A stretch of 64,000 nt of DNA from Acidobacteriota bacterium (GTDB lineage Bacteria > Acidobacteriota > Vicinamibacteria > Fen-336): positions 1 to 64,000 of the forward strand of contig WYBL01000179.1 of the NCBI GenBank assembly GCA_011526565.1, written 5' to 3'. Below, piece by piece: positions 16,195 to 24,685 of this stretch. The translations under genes were made by a program, and so were the position numbers. Numbering within the stretch: the first letter of the stretch is position 1; each line of letters starts with the position of its first letter. The notes under the pieces are model-generated. The model ran no database searches. It saw only the letters and a program-made list of their open reading frames with translations, and had not been told where the DNA came from.

Positions 16195-17094
16195 TCAGCC
16201 GTCCTTCTTCATCTGCTCGACCATGAAGTCGATCTCGTCGTTCGCGGTGGTCGCGAGCAGCAGGCAGGTCCCCGCCCCCTTGTGCCCGCCGCCCCCGAAC
16301 CCGGCCATCAACTGGCCGACGTTGGTGCGGCTGGTGCGGTTGAAGATCGACCGCCCGACCGCGACGGCGACCTGCTCCGACGTGGGGCCGCCGTGGATCC
16401 GCAACGAGATGTTGGCCTGGGGGAACAGCGTGTAGACGATGAAGCGGTTGCCCACCGGCGGCGTCGGCAGGCCGCGGAAGTCGGTGATCACCACGTTGCC
16501 GTCGATCCGCGAGCGCTCGCGCGTGAGCTGCCGGAACTGTTCGTCCGCCGCTCGCATCACCAGCACCCGCTCCTTGACCTCGGGCAGGGCCAGGATCTCC
16601 TCGATCGACTTGCCCGCCTTGAACGCCTCGAGCAACTGGAAGAAGTACTCGCGGAAGCCGCGCAGGCCGGTGCGAGGATCGAGCGTGAAGCCGAGCAGCA
16701 CGTACTCGCGCGGGTCGAGCACGTCGTCGAGGTCGAGCTGCGCCGAGTCGAAGCGGTCCGTTTCCGCCAGCAGCCGGGCGTAGCGCCGGATCTCCGGGTG
16801 CTGGCACATGTAGTACTCGAACACCACGCGTGCCGCCGAGGGCGAGAGCCCGTAGCGGCCCTCGAAGCGATCGGGCGGGGGATCGCCGACCTGGGTGAGC
16901 TGGTGATGGTCGAACCACTTGCCGCAGCCGCGGTCGTAGGGCAGGTTGGCGAGGATGTCGTCGTCGCCGATGTGGATGCGCTTCTGCGTGATGTCCTGGG
17001 GGTGGACGAGGTCGATCTCCTCGATCTCCTCGCAGCTCGTGATGAGCACCGCGCAGGTGAGGCCGTCGAGGTCGCCACGGGTGACGAGACGCAC
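16195..17094 (-). CDS. DHH-family phosphoesterase
   Basis: 299 residues, from a GTG chosen because AGGAGG lies five bases upstream. Motifs: TRGDLDGLTCAVL near the N terminus, IGDDDI, KWFDHHQ (the DHH motif), and FGGGGHKGAGTC in the C-terminal DHHA1 domain. The family includes oligoribonuclease/pAp phosphatase (NrnA), exopolyphosphatase-like and cyclic-dinucleotide phosphodiesterases; all use Mn2+ in the cytoplasm. The specific substrate is not evident. It could be cotranscribed into the fur gene, but that operon has its own promoter. It is divergent from the sirtuin. Confidence 0.8.
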   Translation of the reverse strand: MRLVTRGDLDGLTCAVLITSCEEIEEIDLVHPQDITQKRIHIGDDDILANLPYDRGCGKWFDHHQLTQVGDPPPDRFEGRYGLSPSAARVVFEYYMCQHPEIRRYARLLAETDRFDSAQLDLDDVLDPREYVLLGFTLDPRTGLRGFREYFFQLLEAFKAGKSIEEILALPEVKERVLVMRAADEQFRQLTRERSRIDGNVVITDFRGLPTPPVGNRFIVYTLFPQANISLRIHGGPTSEQVAVAVGRSIFNRTSRTNVGQLMAGFGGGGHKGAGTCLLLATTANDEIDFMVEQMKKDG

Positions 17095-17149
17095 GGTGTC
17101 CTCCTTTCCAGGCTGCCCGATGATACGCCCGGGCAACGAGCCGCGGCAC

Positions 17150-17155
17150 TACACT
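17150..17155 (+). promoter_or_regulatory. Candidate -10 element of the sirtuin gene
   Basis: TACACT ends nine bases before the ATG at 17165, with no ribosome-binding site between, implying a leaderless or near-leaderless transcript. No clear -35. Confidence 0.35.
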
Positions 17156-17164
17156 TGGACGGCC

Positions 17165-18043
17165 ATGGCCGCAGACGACTCCGAGGCGCTCGCTCGCTTC
17201 TTCGACCGCCATCCGCGGCTGCTCGTCGTCACCGGTGCGGGCTGCAGCGAAGCCTGCGGCATCCCGGCCTACCGCGACCACGACGGCGCGTGGAAGAGCC
17301 GCCCGCCGGTCCGCTTCCACGACTTCGTCACGCGGCCGGCCGTGCGCGCGCGCTACTGGGCTCGCTCGGCCGCCGGCTGGCCGCGGGTCGCTGCGGCCAC
17401 CCCGGGCGATGCCCACCGAGCGCTGGCGGCGCTCGCGGCCGGCGGCTGGCCGCTGCGGGTGGTGACGCAGAACGTCGACGGACTGCACCAGAAGGCGGGC
17501 TCGCGCGACGTCGTCGACCTCCACGGCCGGCTCGACCGGGTCGCGTGCCTCGCGTGCGACCGCCGTCTCTCGCGCGCCGACGTGCAGGACCTGCTGCTGT
17601 GCTGGAACCCGTGGCTCGTCGAGGTCGCGCGGCGCGCCGAGCCGCTGCCCGACGGCGACGCCCGCGTCGAAAGCGGGTTCGACGGACTGCGCGTGCCGGA
17701 GTGCCCCGACTGCGGCGGGCTGCTCAAGCCCGACGTCGTCTTCTTCGGGGAGAACGTGCCCGCACCCCGCGCGGCGCGATCGCTCGAGCTGGCCCGCGAC
17801 AGCGACGCGCTGCTGGTCGTCGGATCGTCGCTCACGACGTGGTCGGGTTATCGCCTGTGCCTGGCGGCGCGGGAGGCGGGGCGGCCGGTGGCGGCCGTCA
17901 ACCTGGGCCGCACGCGGGCCGACGCCCTGCTCCACGCGAAGTGGAGCGCCGACTGCGGAGGCCTGCTCGGCGCAGCGGCTGCGCGGCTCGGGGGCAACGG
18001 ACACCCGCATGCGGGATTCGTGCCCGCCGCTCTGCTAGAATGA
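17165..18043 (+). CDS. Sir2-family NAD-dependent protein deacylase (class II-like)
   Basis: 292 residues. NAD-binding GAGCSEACGIPAYRD (about 24-38), TQNVDGLHQKAG and the catalytic histidine in DLHGRLDRV are all present. A zinc-binding module follows (CLACD and, about 55 residues later, CPDCG), then LKPDVVFFGENVP and VGSSLTTWSGYRL. The enzyme removes acyl groups from lysines using NAD. The long insert between the zinc cysteine pairs resembles SIRT4-type class II enzymes. The stop overlaps the methyltransferase start (ATGA), so the two are cotranscribed. Confidence 0.9.
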   Translation: MAADDSEALARFFDRHPRLLVVTGAGCSEACGIPAYRDHDGAWKSRPPVRFHDFVTRPAVRARYWARSAAGWPRVAAATPGDAHRALAALAAGGWPLRVVTQNVDGLHQKAGSRDVVDLHGRLDRVACLACDRRLSRADVQDLLLCWNPWLVEVARRAEPLPDGDARVESGFDGLRVPECPDCGGLLKPDVVFFGENVPAPRAARSLELARDSDALLVVGSSLTTWSGYRLCLAAREAGRPVAAVNLGRTRADALLHAKWSADCGGLLGAAAARLGGNGHPHAGFVPAALLE

Positions 18044-18876
18044 CGAGAGTGAGACGAGCAGAATCGACCGTGGAAGGGTGGTCCCGCCCTGCGCCGGTGA
18101 CCGCCCCGACCGCACCCGAGGACCCGTTCAACGCCTGGTTCGCGGCCCTCGAGGCCCGTCACCGCGCGAGCCTCAGCTTCCAGGAAGTCCGCCGCTCCCT
18201 GCAAGCCCTCTCGTCCGTCTACGTCGAGAGGCGGTCGAAGCTGGTCGACGGCGGCGCGCTCGACGGCGCCGGCAAGCGGGCCGCCTTCGCGCTCTACTAC
18301 GGCGCCCGCCACTTCCTGCTCGTGCGCGAGGTCGTGCGCGCGCTGGGCGCCACCAAGCCGACGCTGCCGCGGGTGGCCGACCTCGGCTGCGGCACCGGCG
18401 TCGCGGGCGTTGCCTGGGCGCTGGAGATGGCGCCGCGCCCGGAGATCCTCTCGGTCGACCGCTCGCGCTGGGCGCTCTCGGAGACGCGCTGGACGCTGGC
18501 GCAGCTCGGGCTGCGCGGCCGCGCGACGCCGGGCGACGTGCTCGACACCAAGGTCGCGCCGGGCGCCTGCGGCATCGTGCTCGCGTTCTCCATCAACGAG
18601 CTCGACGACCCGGTGCGCGACGCGCTGCTGCCCCGGCTGCTGGACAATGCCAAGGCCGGCGCGCGGGTGCTGATCCTGGAGCCACTGGCCAAGAAGGCCT
18701 CGCCGTGGTGGCCCGCGTGGGCCAAGGCGTTCAAGTCCGCCGGCGGACGCGACGACGAGTGGAAGTTCCGGCCGCAGATGCCGGAGACCCTCGAGCTGCT
18801 CGGCAAGGCCGCCGGCCTCGAGTCGCGCGAGCTGACGGCGCGCACGCTCTATCTCGCTCCCGCCGCCAAGCGCTGA
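18040..18876 (+). CDS. SAM-dependent methyltransferase, substrate unknown
   Basis: 278 residues. A Rossmann methyltransferase core starts with RVADLGCGTGVAGVAWAL (SAM motif I, about 107-124), then ILSVDRSRWALSETRW (motif II acidic residue) and AFSINELDDPVRD. The N-terminal 100 residues are helical with no recognised domain. The pattern resembles small-molecule or ribosomal-protein methyltransferases (including Rsm22-like ones), but no zinc cysteines are present and the target cannot be assigned. Translationally coupled to the sirtuin gene. Confidence 0.7.
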   Translation: MTRVRRAESTVEGWSRPAPVTAPTAPEDPFNAWFAALEARHRASLSFQEVRRSLQALSSVYVERRSKLVDGGALDGAGKRAAFALYYGARHFLLVREVVRALGATKPTLPRVADLGCGTGVAGVAWALEMAPRPEILSVDRSRWALSETRWTLAQLGLRGRATPGDVLDTKVAPGACGIVLAFSINELDDPVRDALLPRLLDNAKAGARVLILEPLAKKASPWWPAWAKAFKSAGGRDDEWKFRPQMPETLELLGKAAGLESRELTARTLYLAPAAKR

Positions 18877-18901
18877 CGCCCGCCCGGGCGGAACCGCCGC
18901 C

Positions 18902-19144
18902 GGAACGGCGCCACCGAGGCACAGAGGCACAGAGATTTCACGGACGCGGGTGAGTTCCAGCCCCCTCTGTGCGTCTCTGTGTCTCGGTGACTCTGTGGCG
19001 TCGTTTGCCGTCGACGGCCGGGAACGGCGCCACCGAGGCACAGAGGCACAGAGATCTGAGGGCGCTGGGGAGTAGCAGGGAGTGTGCGACGGCCCTCTGT
19101 GCGTCTCTGTGTTCTCTGTGACTCTGTGGCGTCGTTTGCCGTTC
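18902..19144. repeat. Two tandem copies of a CACAGAG-rich imperfect inverted repeat
   Basis: Copy one is 18902-19011, copy two 19021-19144. Each begins GGAACGGCGCCACCGAGG, continues with CACAGAGGCACAGAG, has a non-conserved middle, and ends with CTCTGTGCGTCTCTGTG then CTCTGTGGCGTCGTTTGCCGT. Within each copy the right half is roughly the inverse complement of the left, so RNA or single strands would fold into a long imperfect hairpin. The 10-base core CTCTGTGGCG and the TCGTTTGCCG end are identical in both copies. Similar CACAGAG/CACGGAG repeats are widespread in several phyla. The 300 bases 18877-19177 hold no gene. Confidence 0.85.
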
Positions 19145-19177
19145 CCCGCGAGGGAGATCGACCGGAGGTTTCGACGC

Positions 19178-20713
19178 GTGAAGACTCTTGCCCACGCCGT
19201 GATGTGCCTGCTTGCCCTGCCGGCGCTCGCTTCCGAGCCGGCGTTCCGCCTCGACCCTGCGGCGCTGCCGGCGCTGGCCGCCGACGCGCTGGCCGTTCCC
19301 GCGTTCGCCGACGAGCCCGAGCCGGCGGCGCTCGCCGCGGCTTCGCCCGCGCTGGCCGCCGCCCTGCGCACGGCCCGCGAACAGGGGAGCTGGCCCGGGA
19401 AGCCAGGTTCCTCGCTCTTGCTGCCCGCCCCGGCCGGCCTCGCCGCGCGCTCGCTCCTGGTCGTCGGCGTCGGGCCGCGCGAGGGCTGGGACCAGGAGCG
19501 GCTGCGGCGCTTCGCGGGCACAGCCGTGCGGCAGGCGCCGCCGCGCGCGCGCACGCTCTCGCTGTGGCTGCCCGAGACGGGACCGGATGCGACCTCTGCT
19601 GCGGTCGAAGGCGCGCTCGTGGGGCATTTCGAGCCGGGACTGCACAAGACCGCCCCCGAGCGCCGCGACCTCGCGGAGATCAGGCTCGCCGGAGCGACCG
19701 GCGCCGCCGCCGAAACGCACGTCCAGCGCGGGCTGTGGCTCGGCCGCGCCCAGAACCGCGCGCGGCGGCTGATCGTCGAGCCCGCCAACGTCGTGACGCC
19801 CGAGGTGATGGCGCGCGAGGCGCGCGAGGTGGCCGCGGAGACCGGCCTCCAGGTCGAGGTCTTCGAGGGCGCCGAGCTCGAGCGGCTGCAACTCGCCGGC
19901 ACCGTCGCGGTCGGCAAGGGCAGCGCCCAGGCGCCGCGCTTCATCGTGCTGCGTTACGTGCCCGCCGCGCCCTCGAAGGTGAAGCTGGCCCTGGCCGGCA
20001 AGGGAGTCTGCTTCGACTCCGGCGGCATCTCGCTGAAGGACGGCGAGGGCATGTACCGCATGAAGGGCGACATGGCCGGCGGCGCGGCCGTGATCCAGGC
20101 GATGGGCGCGATCGCGCGGCTGCGGCCCGCCATCGAGGTGATCGGCATCGTGCCCGCCGTCGAGAACATGCCCTCGGGCACCGCACAGAAGCCGGGCGAC
20201 GTGTTCCGCGGCCCGGGCGGCAAGACGGTCGAGGTGATGAGCACCGACGCCGAAGGACGGCTGATCCTGTCGGACGCGCTGGCCTACGCGGTCAGCCAGG
20301 GCGCGACCCACCTGGTCGACGTCGCGACGCTGACCGGCAGCGTCGTGCGCGCCCTGGGCACCGACTACACCGGCGCGTTCGCGACCGACGACGCGCTCTT
20401 CACTGCGGTCGAGCGGGCCGCGCGCCGGGCCGGCGAGCCCGTGTGGCGGCTGCCGCTCGACGAGGAGTTCACGCGGCGGGTGCGCAAGAGCCTGGTTGCC
20501 GATCTCGTCGAAGGCGACGGTGCGGCGGGCGGCGCATCGATCGGGGCCGCGTTCCTGCGGGAGTTCACGGCGGGCCGGCCGTTCGTTCACCTCGACATCG
20601 CGGGCACGTCGTGGCCCGAGGCGCGGCCATGGCGGGCCGACGGGCCCACCGGCGTCGCGACCCGCACGCTGGCCGAACTGGCGCTCGCGTTGTCGGAGCT
20701 GGCCGGCCGCTGA
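19178..20713 (+). CDS. M17 leucyl aminopeptidase with signal peptide
   Basis: 511 residues. The GTG start has GGAGG nine bases upstream; an upstream frame through the repeat is not credible. The first 20 residues (KTLAHAVMCLLALPALA, Ala-Ser-Glu cleavage site) form a signal peptide, unusual because M17 enzymes are normally cytoplasmic. The catalytic half is intact: GKGVCFDSGGISLK (metal-binding Lys about 275), YRMKGDMAGGAAV and STDAEGRLILSDAL (Asp about 357, Glu about 359). It removes N-terminal residues from peptides using two metals. The predicted location is periplasmic or secreted. Confidence 0.85.
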   Translation: MKTLAHAVMCLLALPALASEPAFRLDPAALPALAADALAVPAFADEPEPAALAAASPALAAALRTAREQGSWPGKPGSSLLLPAPAGLAARSLLVVGVGPREGWDQERLRRFAGTAVRQAPPRARTLSLWLPETGPDATSAAVEGALVGHFEPGLHKTAPERRDLAEIRLAGATGAAAETHVQRGLWLGRAQNRARRLIVEPANVVTPEVMAREAREVAAETGLQVEVFEGAELERLQLAGTVAVGKGSAQAPRFIVLRYVPAAPSKVKLALAGKGVCFDSGGISLKDGEGMYRMKGDMAGGAAVIQAMGAIARLRPAIEVIGIVPAVENMPSGTAQKPGDVFRGPGGKTVEVMSTDAEGRLILSDALAYAVSQGATHLVDVATLTGSVVRALGTDYTGAFATDDALFTAVERAARRAGEPVWRLPLDEEFTRRVRKSLVADLVEGDGAAGGASIGAAFLREFTAGRPFVHLDIAGTSWPEARPWRADGPTGVATRTLAELALALSELAGR

Positions 20714-20760
20714 ACTCGGCGGCGGGCCCTGCTAGGCTTCGCCCGCATGGAGACTCCCTG

Positions 20761-22524
20761 TTGAAGCCGCCGGCCACGGTCGGCGAGGCCCTGCTGCAGG
20801 CGGCCGAGCGCTGGGGCTCGCGGCCCGCCCACCACGTGCGTGCCGGCGAGCGCTGGCAGCCGATCTCGTGGGCCGAGTACGGCCGCGACGTGCGCCGGGC
20901 CGCGCGCGCGTTCCTGGCCGCCGGGTTGAAGAAGGACGAGGGCGTCGTGATCCGCGGCGCCAACCGCCCCGAGTGGTACGTGGCGGCGCTGGGCGCCGCG
21001 TTGGCGGGCGCGCGGCCCGCGGGCATCTATGCGACCTCGACCCGCGAGCAGACCCGTTACGTCGCCGGCCACTGCGACGCGCGGGTGGCCGTGCTGATCT
21101 CGGCGCGAGACCTGGATGCGGTGGCACCGGGCCCGGACCTGCCGCGGCTCGGCTGCCGCGTGCTGCTCGACGGCGCCGCGGACGGCGCGATGTCGTGGGC
21201 CGCGTTCCTCGACAGCGGCGACGCGGTGCCCGAGGCGGCGCTCGAGGCGCGGCTCGCGGAGCAGCGCGAGGACGACGTCGCGGCGCTGATCTACACCTCG
21301 GGCACCACCGGCCAGCCCAAGGCGGTGATGATCACCCACGCGAACGCGCTGTGGGTCGGGCGCGAGGTCGCGCGCCACGCGCGGCTCGGCCCCGACGACC
21401 GGCTGCTCTCGTACCTGCCGCTGTCCCACATCGCCGAGCAGGCCAACTCGCTCTACGCGCCGCTCACCTCCGGCGCCCAGGTCCACTTCGTGGAGGCGAT
21501 GGAGGCGCTGCCCGAGGCGCTGCGCCAGGTGCGGCCGACGATGTTCCTCGGCGTGCCGCGCGTCTACGAGAAGATGCAGGCCGCGATGCAGGCGGCGGGC
21601 GCCACGGCGCCCGCGCTGCGGCGGCGTCTGGCCGCGTGGGCCCGCTCGGTCGGCGCGGCGCACGGCCCCGCGATCGCGTGCGGGGCGCCGGCGCCGTTCG
21701 TGTACCGCCTCGCGGACCGGCTGGTGTTCTCGCGGGTGCGGGAGCGGCTCGGCTTCGACCAGGTCAAGCTGATGGCCGTGTCGGCGGCGCCGATGCCGAA
21801 GGAGACGCTCGAGTACTTCATGAGCCTCGGCGTGCTGATTTCGGAGATCTACGGCGCGAGCGAGGTCAGCGGCCCGGCGACGGTGTCGATGCCGCCGAAC
21901 TATCGGCTGGGCACCGTCGGCCTGCCGATCGCCGGCACCGAGGTCAAGCTCGCCGACGACGGCGAGATCCTGGTCCGCGGCCCCAACGTGTTCCGCGGCT
22001 ACCTCAAGGACGAGGCCGCCACCCGCGAGGTGCTGGACGCCGAGGGCTGGTACCACACCGGCGATGTCGGCACGCTCGACGCGGACGGCTACCTGTCGGT
22101 GACGGACCGCAAGAAGGAGCTCCTGATCACCTCCGGCGGCAAGAACGTGGCGCCGGCCCCGATCGAGGCGCGGCTCAAGCAGATCCCGGGCGTGGGCCAG
22201 GCCGTCGCCATCGGCGACCGCCGCCCGTACCTGGCGGCGCTGCTCGCGCTCGACCCGCAGCGGCTGCCGTCCGCGCTCCAGGCGGCGGGCTGCCCGGGCC
22301 TCGACGCCGCAGCGGCCGCCGCTTCGCCGCAGTTCCGCGCCTTCGTCGAGCGCCACGTCGAGAAGCTCAACGGCGAACTCGCGCGCTTCGAGAGCGTGAG
22401 GCGCTTCGCGCTGCTGCCGGCGGAGTTCACGGTCGAAGGCGGGGAGCTGACACCCACCCTCAAGCTGCGCCGCAAGCCGATCGCCGAGAAGTATGCGGCC
22501 GAGATCGAGGGGCTCTACACGTGA
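20761..22524 (+). CDS. AMP-forming long-chain acyl-CoA synthetase
   Basis: 587 residues, FadD15-like. TTG is taken as start because GGAG lies eight bases upstream and the protein begins with the usual KPPATVGEALLQAAERWGS. The AMP-binding signature YTSGTTGQPKAVMITH is at about 180-195, then YLPLSHIAEQ, EIYGASEVSG, GWYHTGDVG and the hinge DRKKELLITSGGKNVAPAPIE. It activates fatty acids to acyl-CoA with ATP at the inner membrane. The stop overlaps the next gene (GTGA), an unexplained pairing with a NicO-like transporter. Confidence 0.88.
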   Translation: MKPPATVGEALLQAAERWGSRPAHHVRAGERWQPISWAEYGRDVRRAARAFLAAGLKKDEGVVIRGANRPEWYVAALGAALAGARPAGIYATSTREQTRYVAGHCDARVAVLISARDLDAVAPGPDLPRLGCRVLLDGAADGAMSWAAFLDSGDAVPEAALEARLAEQREDDVAALIYTSGTTGQPKAVMITHANALWVGREVARHARLGPDDRLLSYLPLSHIAEQANSLYAPLTSGAQVHFVEAMEALPEALRQVRPTMFLGVPRVYEKMQAAMQAAGATAPALRRRLAAWARSVGAAHGPAIACGAPAPFVYRLADRLVFSRVRERLGFDQVKLMAVSAAPMPKETLEYFMSLGVLISEIYGASEVSGPATVSMPPNYRLGTVGLPIAGTEVKLADDGEILVRGPNVFRGYLKDEAATREVLDAEGWYHTGDVGTLDADGYLSVTDRKKELLITSGGKNVAPAPIEARLKQIPGVGQAVAIGDRRPYLAALLALDPQRLPSALQAAGCPGLDAAAAAASPQFRAFVERHVEKLNGELARFESVRRFALLPAEFTVEGGELTPTLKLRRKPIAEKYAAEIEGLYT

Positions 22525-23246
22525 GCGCCGCGCTGGCCCTCGTCGCCCTGTCGGGATTGGCGGCCGGCGCCGCGCACGTCGTCACCGGCATCGACCACCT
22601 CGCCGCGCTGCTGCCGCTCTCGGTCGGAAGGCGCTGGACCGCATTCCGCGCCGGCGTGCGCTGGGGGCTGGGGCACAGCGGCGGCGTGCTCGTGGTCGGC
22701 GCCGCGGCGCTGGCGCTCGAGGGCGCCTTCGACGTCGAGGCGCTGTCGCACCGCGCCGAGGCCGTGGTCGGCCTGGTGCTGGTCGTGATCGGCGGCCAGG
22801 CCGTGCGCACGGCGCTGCGGCTGAAGCTGCACGCCCACCCGCACGTCCACGAGGGCGGCCCCCACGTCCACCTCCACGCCCACGTCGGCAACCCGGCCGG
22901 CGAGCCGGGCGAGCACGCGAAGGCAGCCTCGGCGCACCGCCACGAGCACACCGCGTTCGTGGCCGGCACGCTGCACGGCTTCGCAGGCACGGCCCACCTG
23001 CTCGGCGTGCTGCCGGCGGTGGCGCTGCCGGGGCTCGTGCCGGCAGCGGTGTACCTGGCCGCCTTCGCCGTCGGCACCGTCGCCGCGATGGCGGGCTTCG
23101 CGGCGGCGGTGGGAGAGGTGAGCGCCCGCGCCGCCGGGGAGCGGCCACGGGCCGCACGCGCGCTGCTGCTGGCGGCGGGTGTCGCGACCGTCGCGGTCGG
23201 CGGCGTGTGGACCGCGCTCGCGGTCGCCGGGCCTATTTCTTGGTGA
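22521..23246 (+). CDS. NicO/UreH-like metal transporter with His-rich loop
   Basis: 241 residues, about six membrane helices. The first helix has GAAHVVTGIDHLAALLPL and the second WGLGHSGGVLVVGA, matching the His/Asp metal-handling motifs of the NicO/HupE/UreJ nickel-cobalt family. A central histidine-rich loop (HAHPHVHEGG, HVHLHAHV, HRHEH; about 110-155) could buffer metal ions. Direction of transport cannot be told; RcnA-type efflux and nickel uptake both occur in this superfamily. No urease or hydrogenase gene is nearby. The 3' end overlaps convergent mscL by 14 bases. Confidence 0.65.
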   Translation: MSAALALVALSGLAAGAAHVVTGIDHLAALLPLSVGRRWTAFRAGVRWGLGHSGGVLVVGAAALALEGAFDVEALSHRAEAVVGLVLVVIGGQAVRTALRLKLHAHPHVHEGGPHVHLHAHVGNPAGEPGEHAKAASAHRHEHTAFVAGTLHGFAGTAHLLGVLPAVALPGLVPAAVYLAAFAVGTVAAMAGFAAAVGEVSARAAGERPRAARALLLAAGVATVAVGGVWTALAVAGPISW

Positions 23247-23532
23247 CCGTCTCCTCCTTCAGCACCAGCTTCGCGAACAGGAAGACGAGCCCCGCGACGA
23301 TCAGGAAGTCGAGGGTGGCTCCGAGCACCTTTCCGTAGAGCACGCCCCCCGCCGAGAGCTTGCGGATGTCGTCCACCTGCGCGGCCTGCAGCGCGGGCTG
23401 GAGCACGAGCGGCATCAGCAGGTCGTTGACGACCGAGCTCACCAGCTCGTTGAGCTTGCCGCCGATGATCACGGCGATCGCCAGACCGACCACGCCGTAG
23501 TTCTTCAGGAACGCCACGAACTCCTTGACCAC
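23233..23532 (-). CDS. mscL: Large-conductance mechanosensitive channel MscL, short form
   Basis: 99 residues. GTG start with GGAGG seven bases upstream. The N-terminal amphipathic helix VVKEFVAFLKNYGVVGLAIAV and pore helix VIIGGKLNELVSSVVNDLLMP match MscL TM1; LGATLDFLIVAGLVFLFAKLV is TM2. E. coli MscL has 136 residues and ends in a cytoplasmic helix bundle; here the chain stops almost directly after TM2 (KEETVTKK), so the bundle is missing. The expected function is emergency release of osmolytes on hypo-osmotic shock. Confidence 0.85.
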   Translation of the reverse strand: MVKEFVAFLKNYGVVGLAIAVIIGGKLNELVSSVVNDLLMPLVLQPALQAAQVDDIRKLSAGGVLYGKVLGATLDFLIVAGLVFLFAKLVLKEETVTKK

Positions 23533-23611
23533 CGTCGCCCTCCTTCGGCGCCGCGGGTCGGCGCACGCGGGGCGCAGTATGCAGTAGTCTTGTTGGCCGA
23601 GGAGACAGGTG

Positions 23612-24217
23612 ATGAAGGCAAGTCGTGCGACACGTGCGCTGCTGGTCCTGGGTTTCGTCGCGGGCCCGCTGTGCGCGGACACGCTGGTGCTGCGCAACGG
23701 GCGGCGGGTCGAGGGCGAGCTCGTCGGCTACCGCTCGGGGCGCATCGAGTTCGAGGACTCCCGCGGCCGCGTCGAGCGTTACGACCGCGAGGAGGTCGCC
23801 CGCGTCGAGTTCGAGAGGAGCGGCTGGGCTGGCTCGGGTTCCGGCTCCGGCGGCGGCCGCCCGAGCGGCCTGCGCGAGCGCTCGTTCTCCGTCGCCGCAG
23901 CCGAGGCGTGGACGGACACCGGGATCGAGGTCCGCCGCGGCCAGCGGCTGTGGTTCGACGCCTCGGGCCGCGTGACCTGGGGCCGCGACCGGCGCGACGG
24001 GCCCAACGGCGAAGGCGGCAATCACTACAACGCCAACCGGCCGATCCCCAGCCGCCCGGGTGGCGCGCTGATCGGGCGCATCGGCCGCGACCCGTTCTTC
24101 ATCGGCTCGGACCAGGGCCCGATCGAGGTGCGCGGCAGCGGCCGGCTGTACCTCGGGGTCAACGACGACTTCCTGCAGGACAACAGCGGCAGCTTCCGCG
24201 TCACCGTCTACTACTAG
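23612..24217 (+). CDS. Exported protein with LecA (PA-IL)-like lectin domain
   Basis: 201 residues. ATG with GGAG seven bases upstream; the first 24 residues are a signal peptide (LLVLGFVAGPLCA). An N-terminal small beta module (TLVLRNGRRVEGELVGYRSG and YDREEVARVEF) resembles repeats seen before secreted domains in Acidobacteria-like genomes. After a Gly-Ser linker (about 70-82) comes a beta-sandwich ending GRLYLGVNDDFLQDNSGSF, the pattern of the galactophilic lectin LecA/PA-IL, where the Asp/Asn residues bind calcium and sugar. It probably recognises a glycan outside the cytoplasm, possibly the cell's own polysaccharide. Confidence 0.7.
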   Translation: MKASRATRALLVLGFVAGPLCADTLVLRNGRRVEGELVGYRSGRIEFEDSRGRVERYDREEVARVEFERSGWAGSGSGSGGGRPSGLRERSFSVAAAEAWTDTGIEVRRGQRLWFDASGRVTWGRDRRDGPNGEGGNHYNANRPIPSRPGGALIGRIGRDPFFIGSDQGPIEVRGSGRLYLGVNDDFLQDNSGSFRVTVYY

Positions 24218-24226
24218 GGGGGTGCC

Positions 24227-24685
24227 GTGAAGATCGCGATCGGCGCGGACCACGCCGGCTTCGAGTTGAAGCAGATGCTGGCCGCGGACCTGGCGCGCTG
24301 GGGCCACGTCGTCGACGACCTGGGCACCGACTCGACGGCCCCCTGCGACTATCCCGACTTCGCCGCGGCCGTCGCCCGCGCTGTCGTGGAGGGGCGAGCG
24401 GAGCGCGGCGTGGTGCTGTGCGGCAGCGGGGTCGGCGCCTGCGTGGCGGCCAACAAGGTGTTCGGGGCCCGCGCCGGGCTGTGCCACGACACCTACTCGG
24501 GCCACCAGTGCGTCGAGCACGACGACGTCAACGTGCTGGTGATGGGCGCGCGCGTGGTCGGCGCCGCCGTCGCCCAGGAAGTGCTGCGCGCGTTCGTCGA
24601 CGCGCGCTACACCCGGGAGGAGCGCCACGCCAAGCGGCTGGCCAAGGTGCTGGCGCTCGAACGCGCGATGCGGGAGGGAGCATGA
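24227..24685 (+). CDS. rpiB: Ribose-5-phosphate isomerase B
   Basis: 152 residues, normal RpiB length. MKIAIGADHAGFELK at the start and VVLCGSGVGACVAANK (catalytic Cys about 66) are the family signatures. It interconverts ribose-5-phosphate and ribulose-5-phosphate in the pentose phosphate pathway. The stop overlaps the pgi start (ATGA), giving a two-gene sugar-phosphate isomerase operon. It contrasts with the extended RpiB-family protein at 57801. Confidence 0.92.
   Translation: MKIAIGADHAGFELKQMLAADLARWGHVVDDLGTDSTAPCDYPDFAAAVARAVVEGRAERGVVLCGSGVGACVAANKVFGARAGLCHDTYSGHQCVEHDDVNVLVMGARVVGAAVAQEVLRAFVDARYTREERHAKRLAKVLALERAMREGA

Noticed and set aside
18902..19144. Insertion sequence or transposon
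   Set aside because: No transposase or any open frame of useful length in the region; ends are not paired with a target duplication that can be seen.
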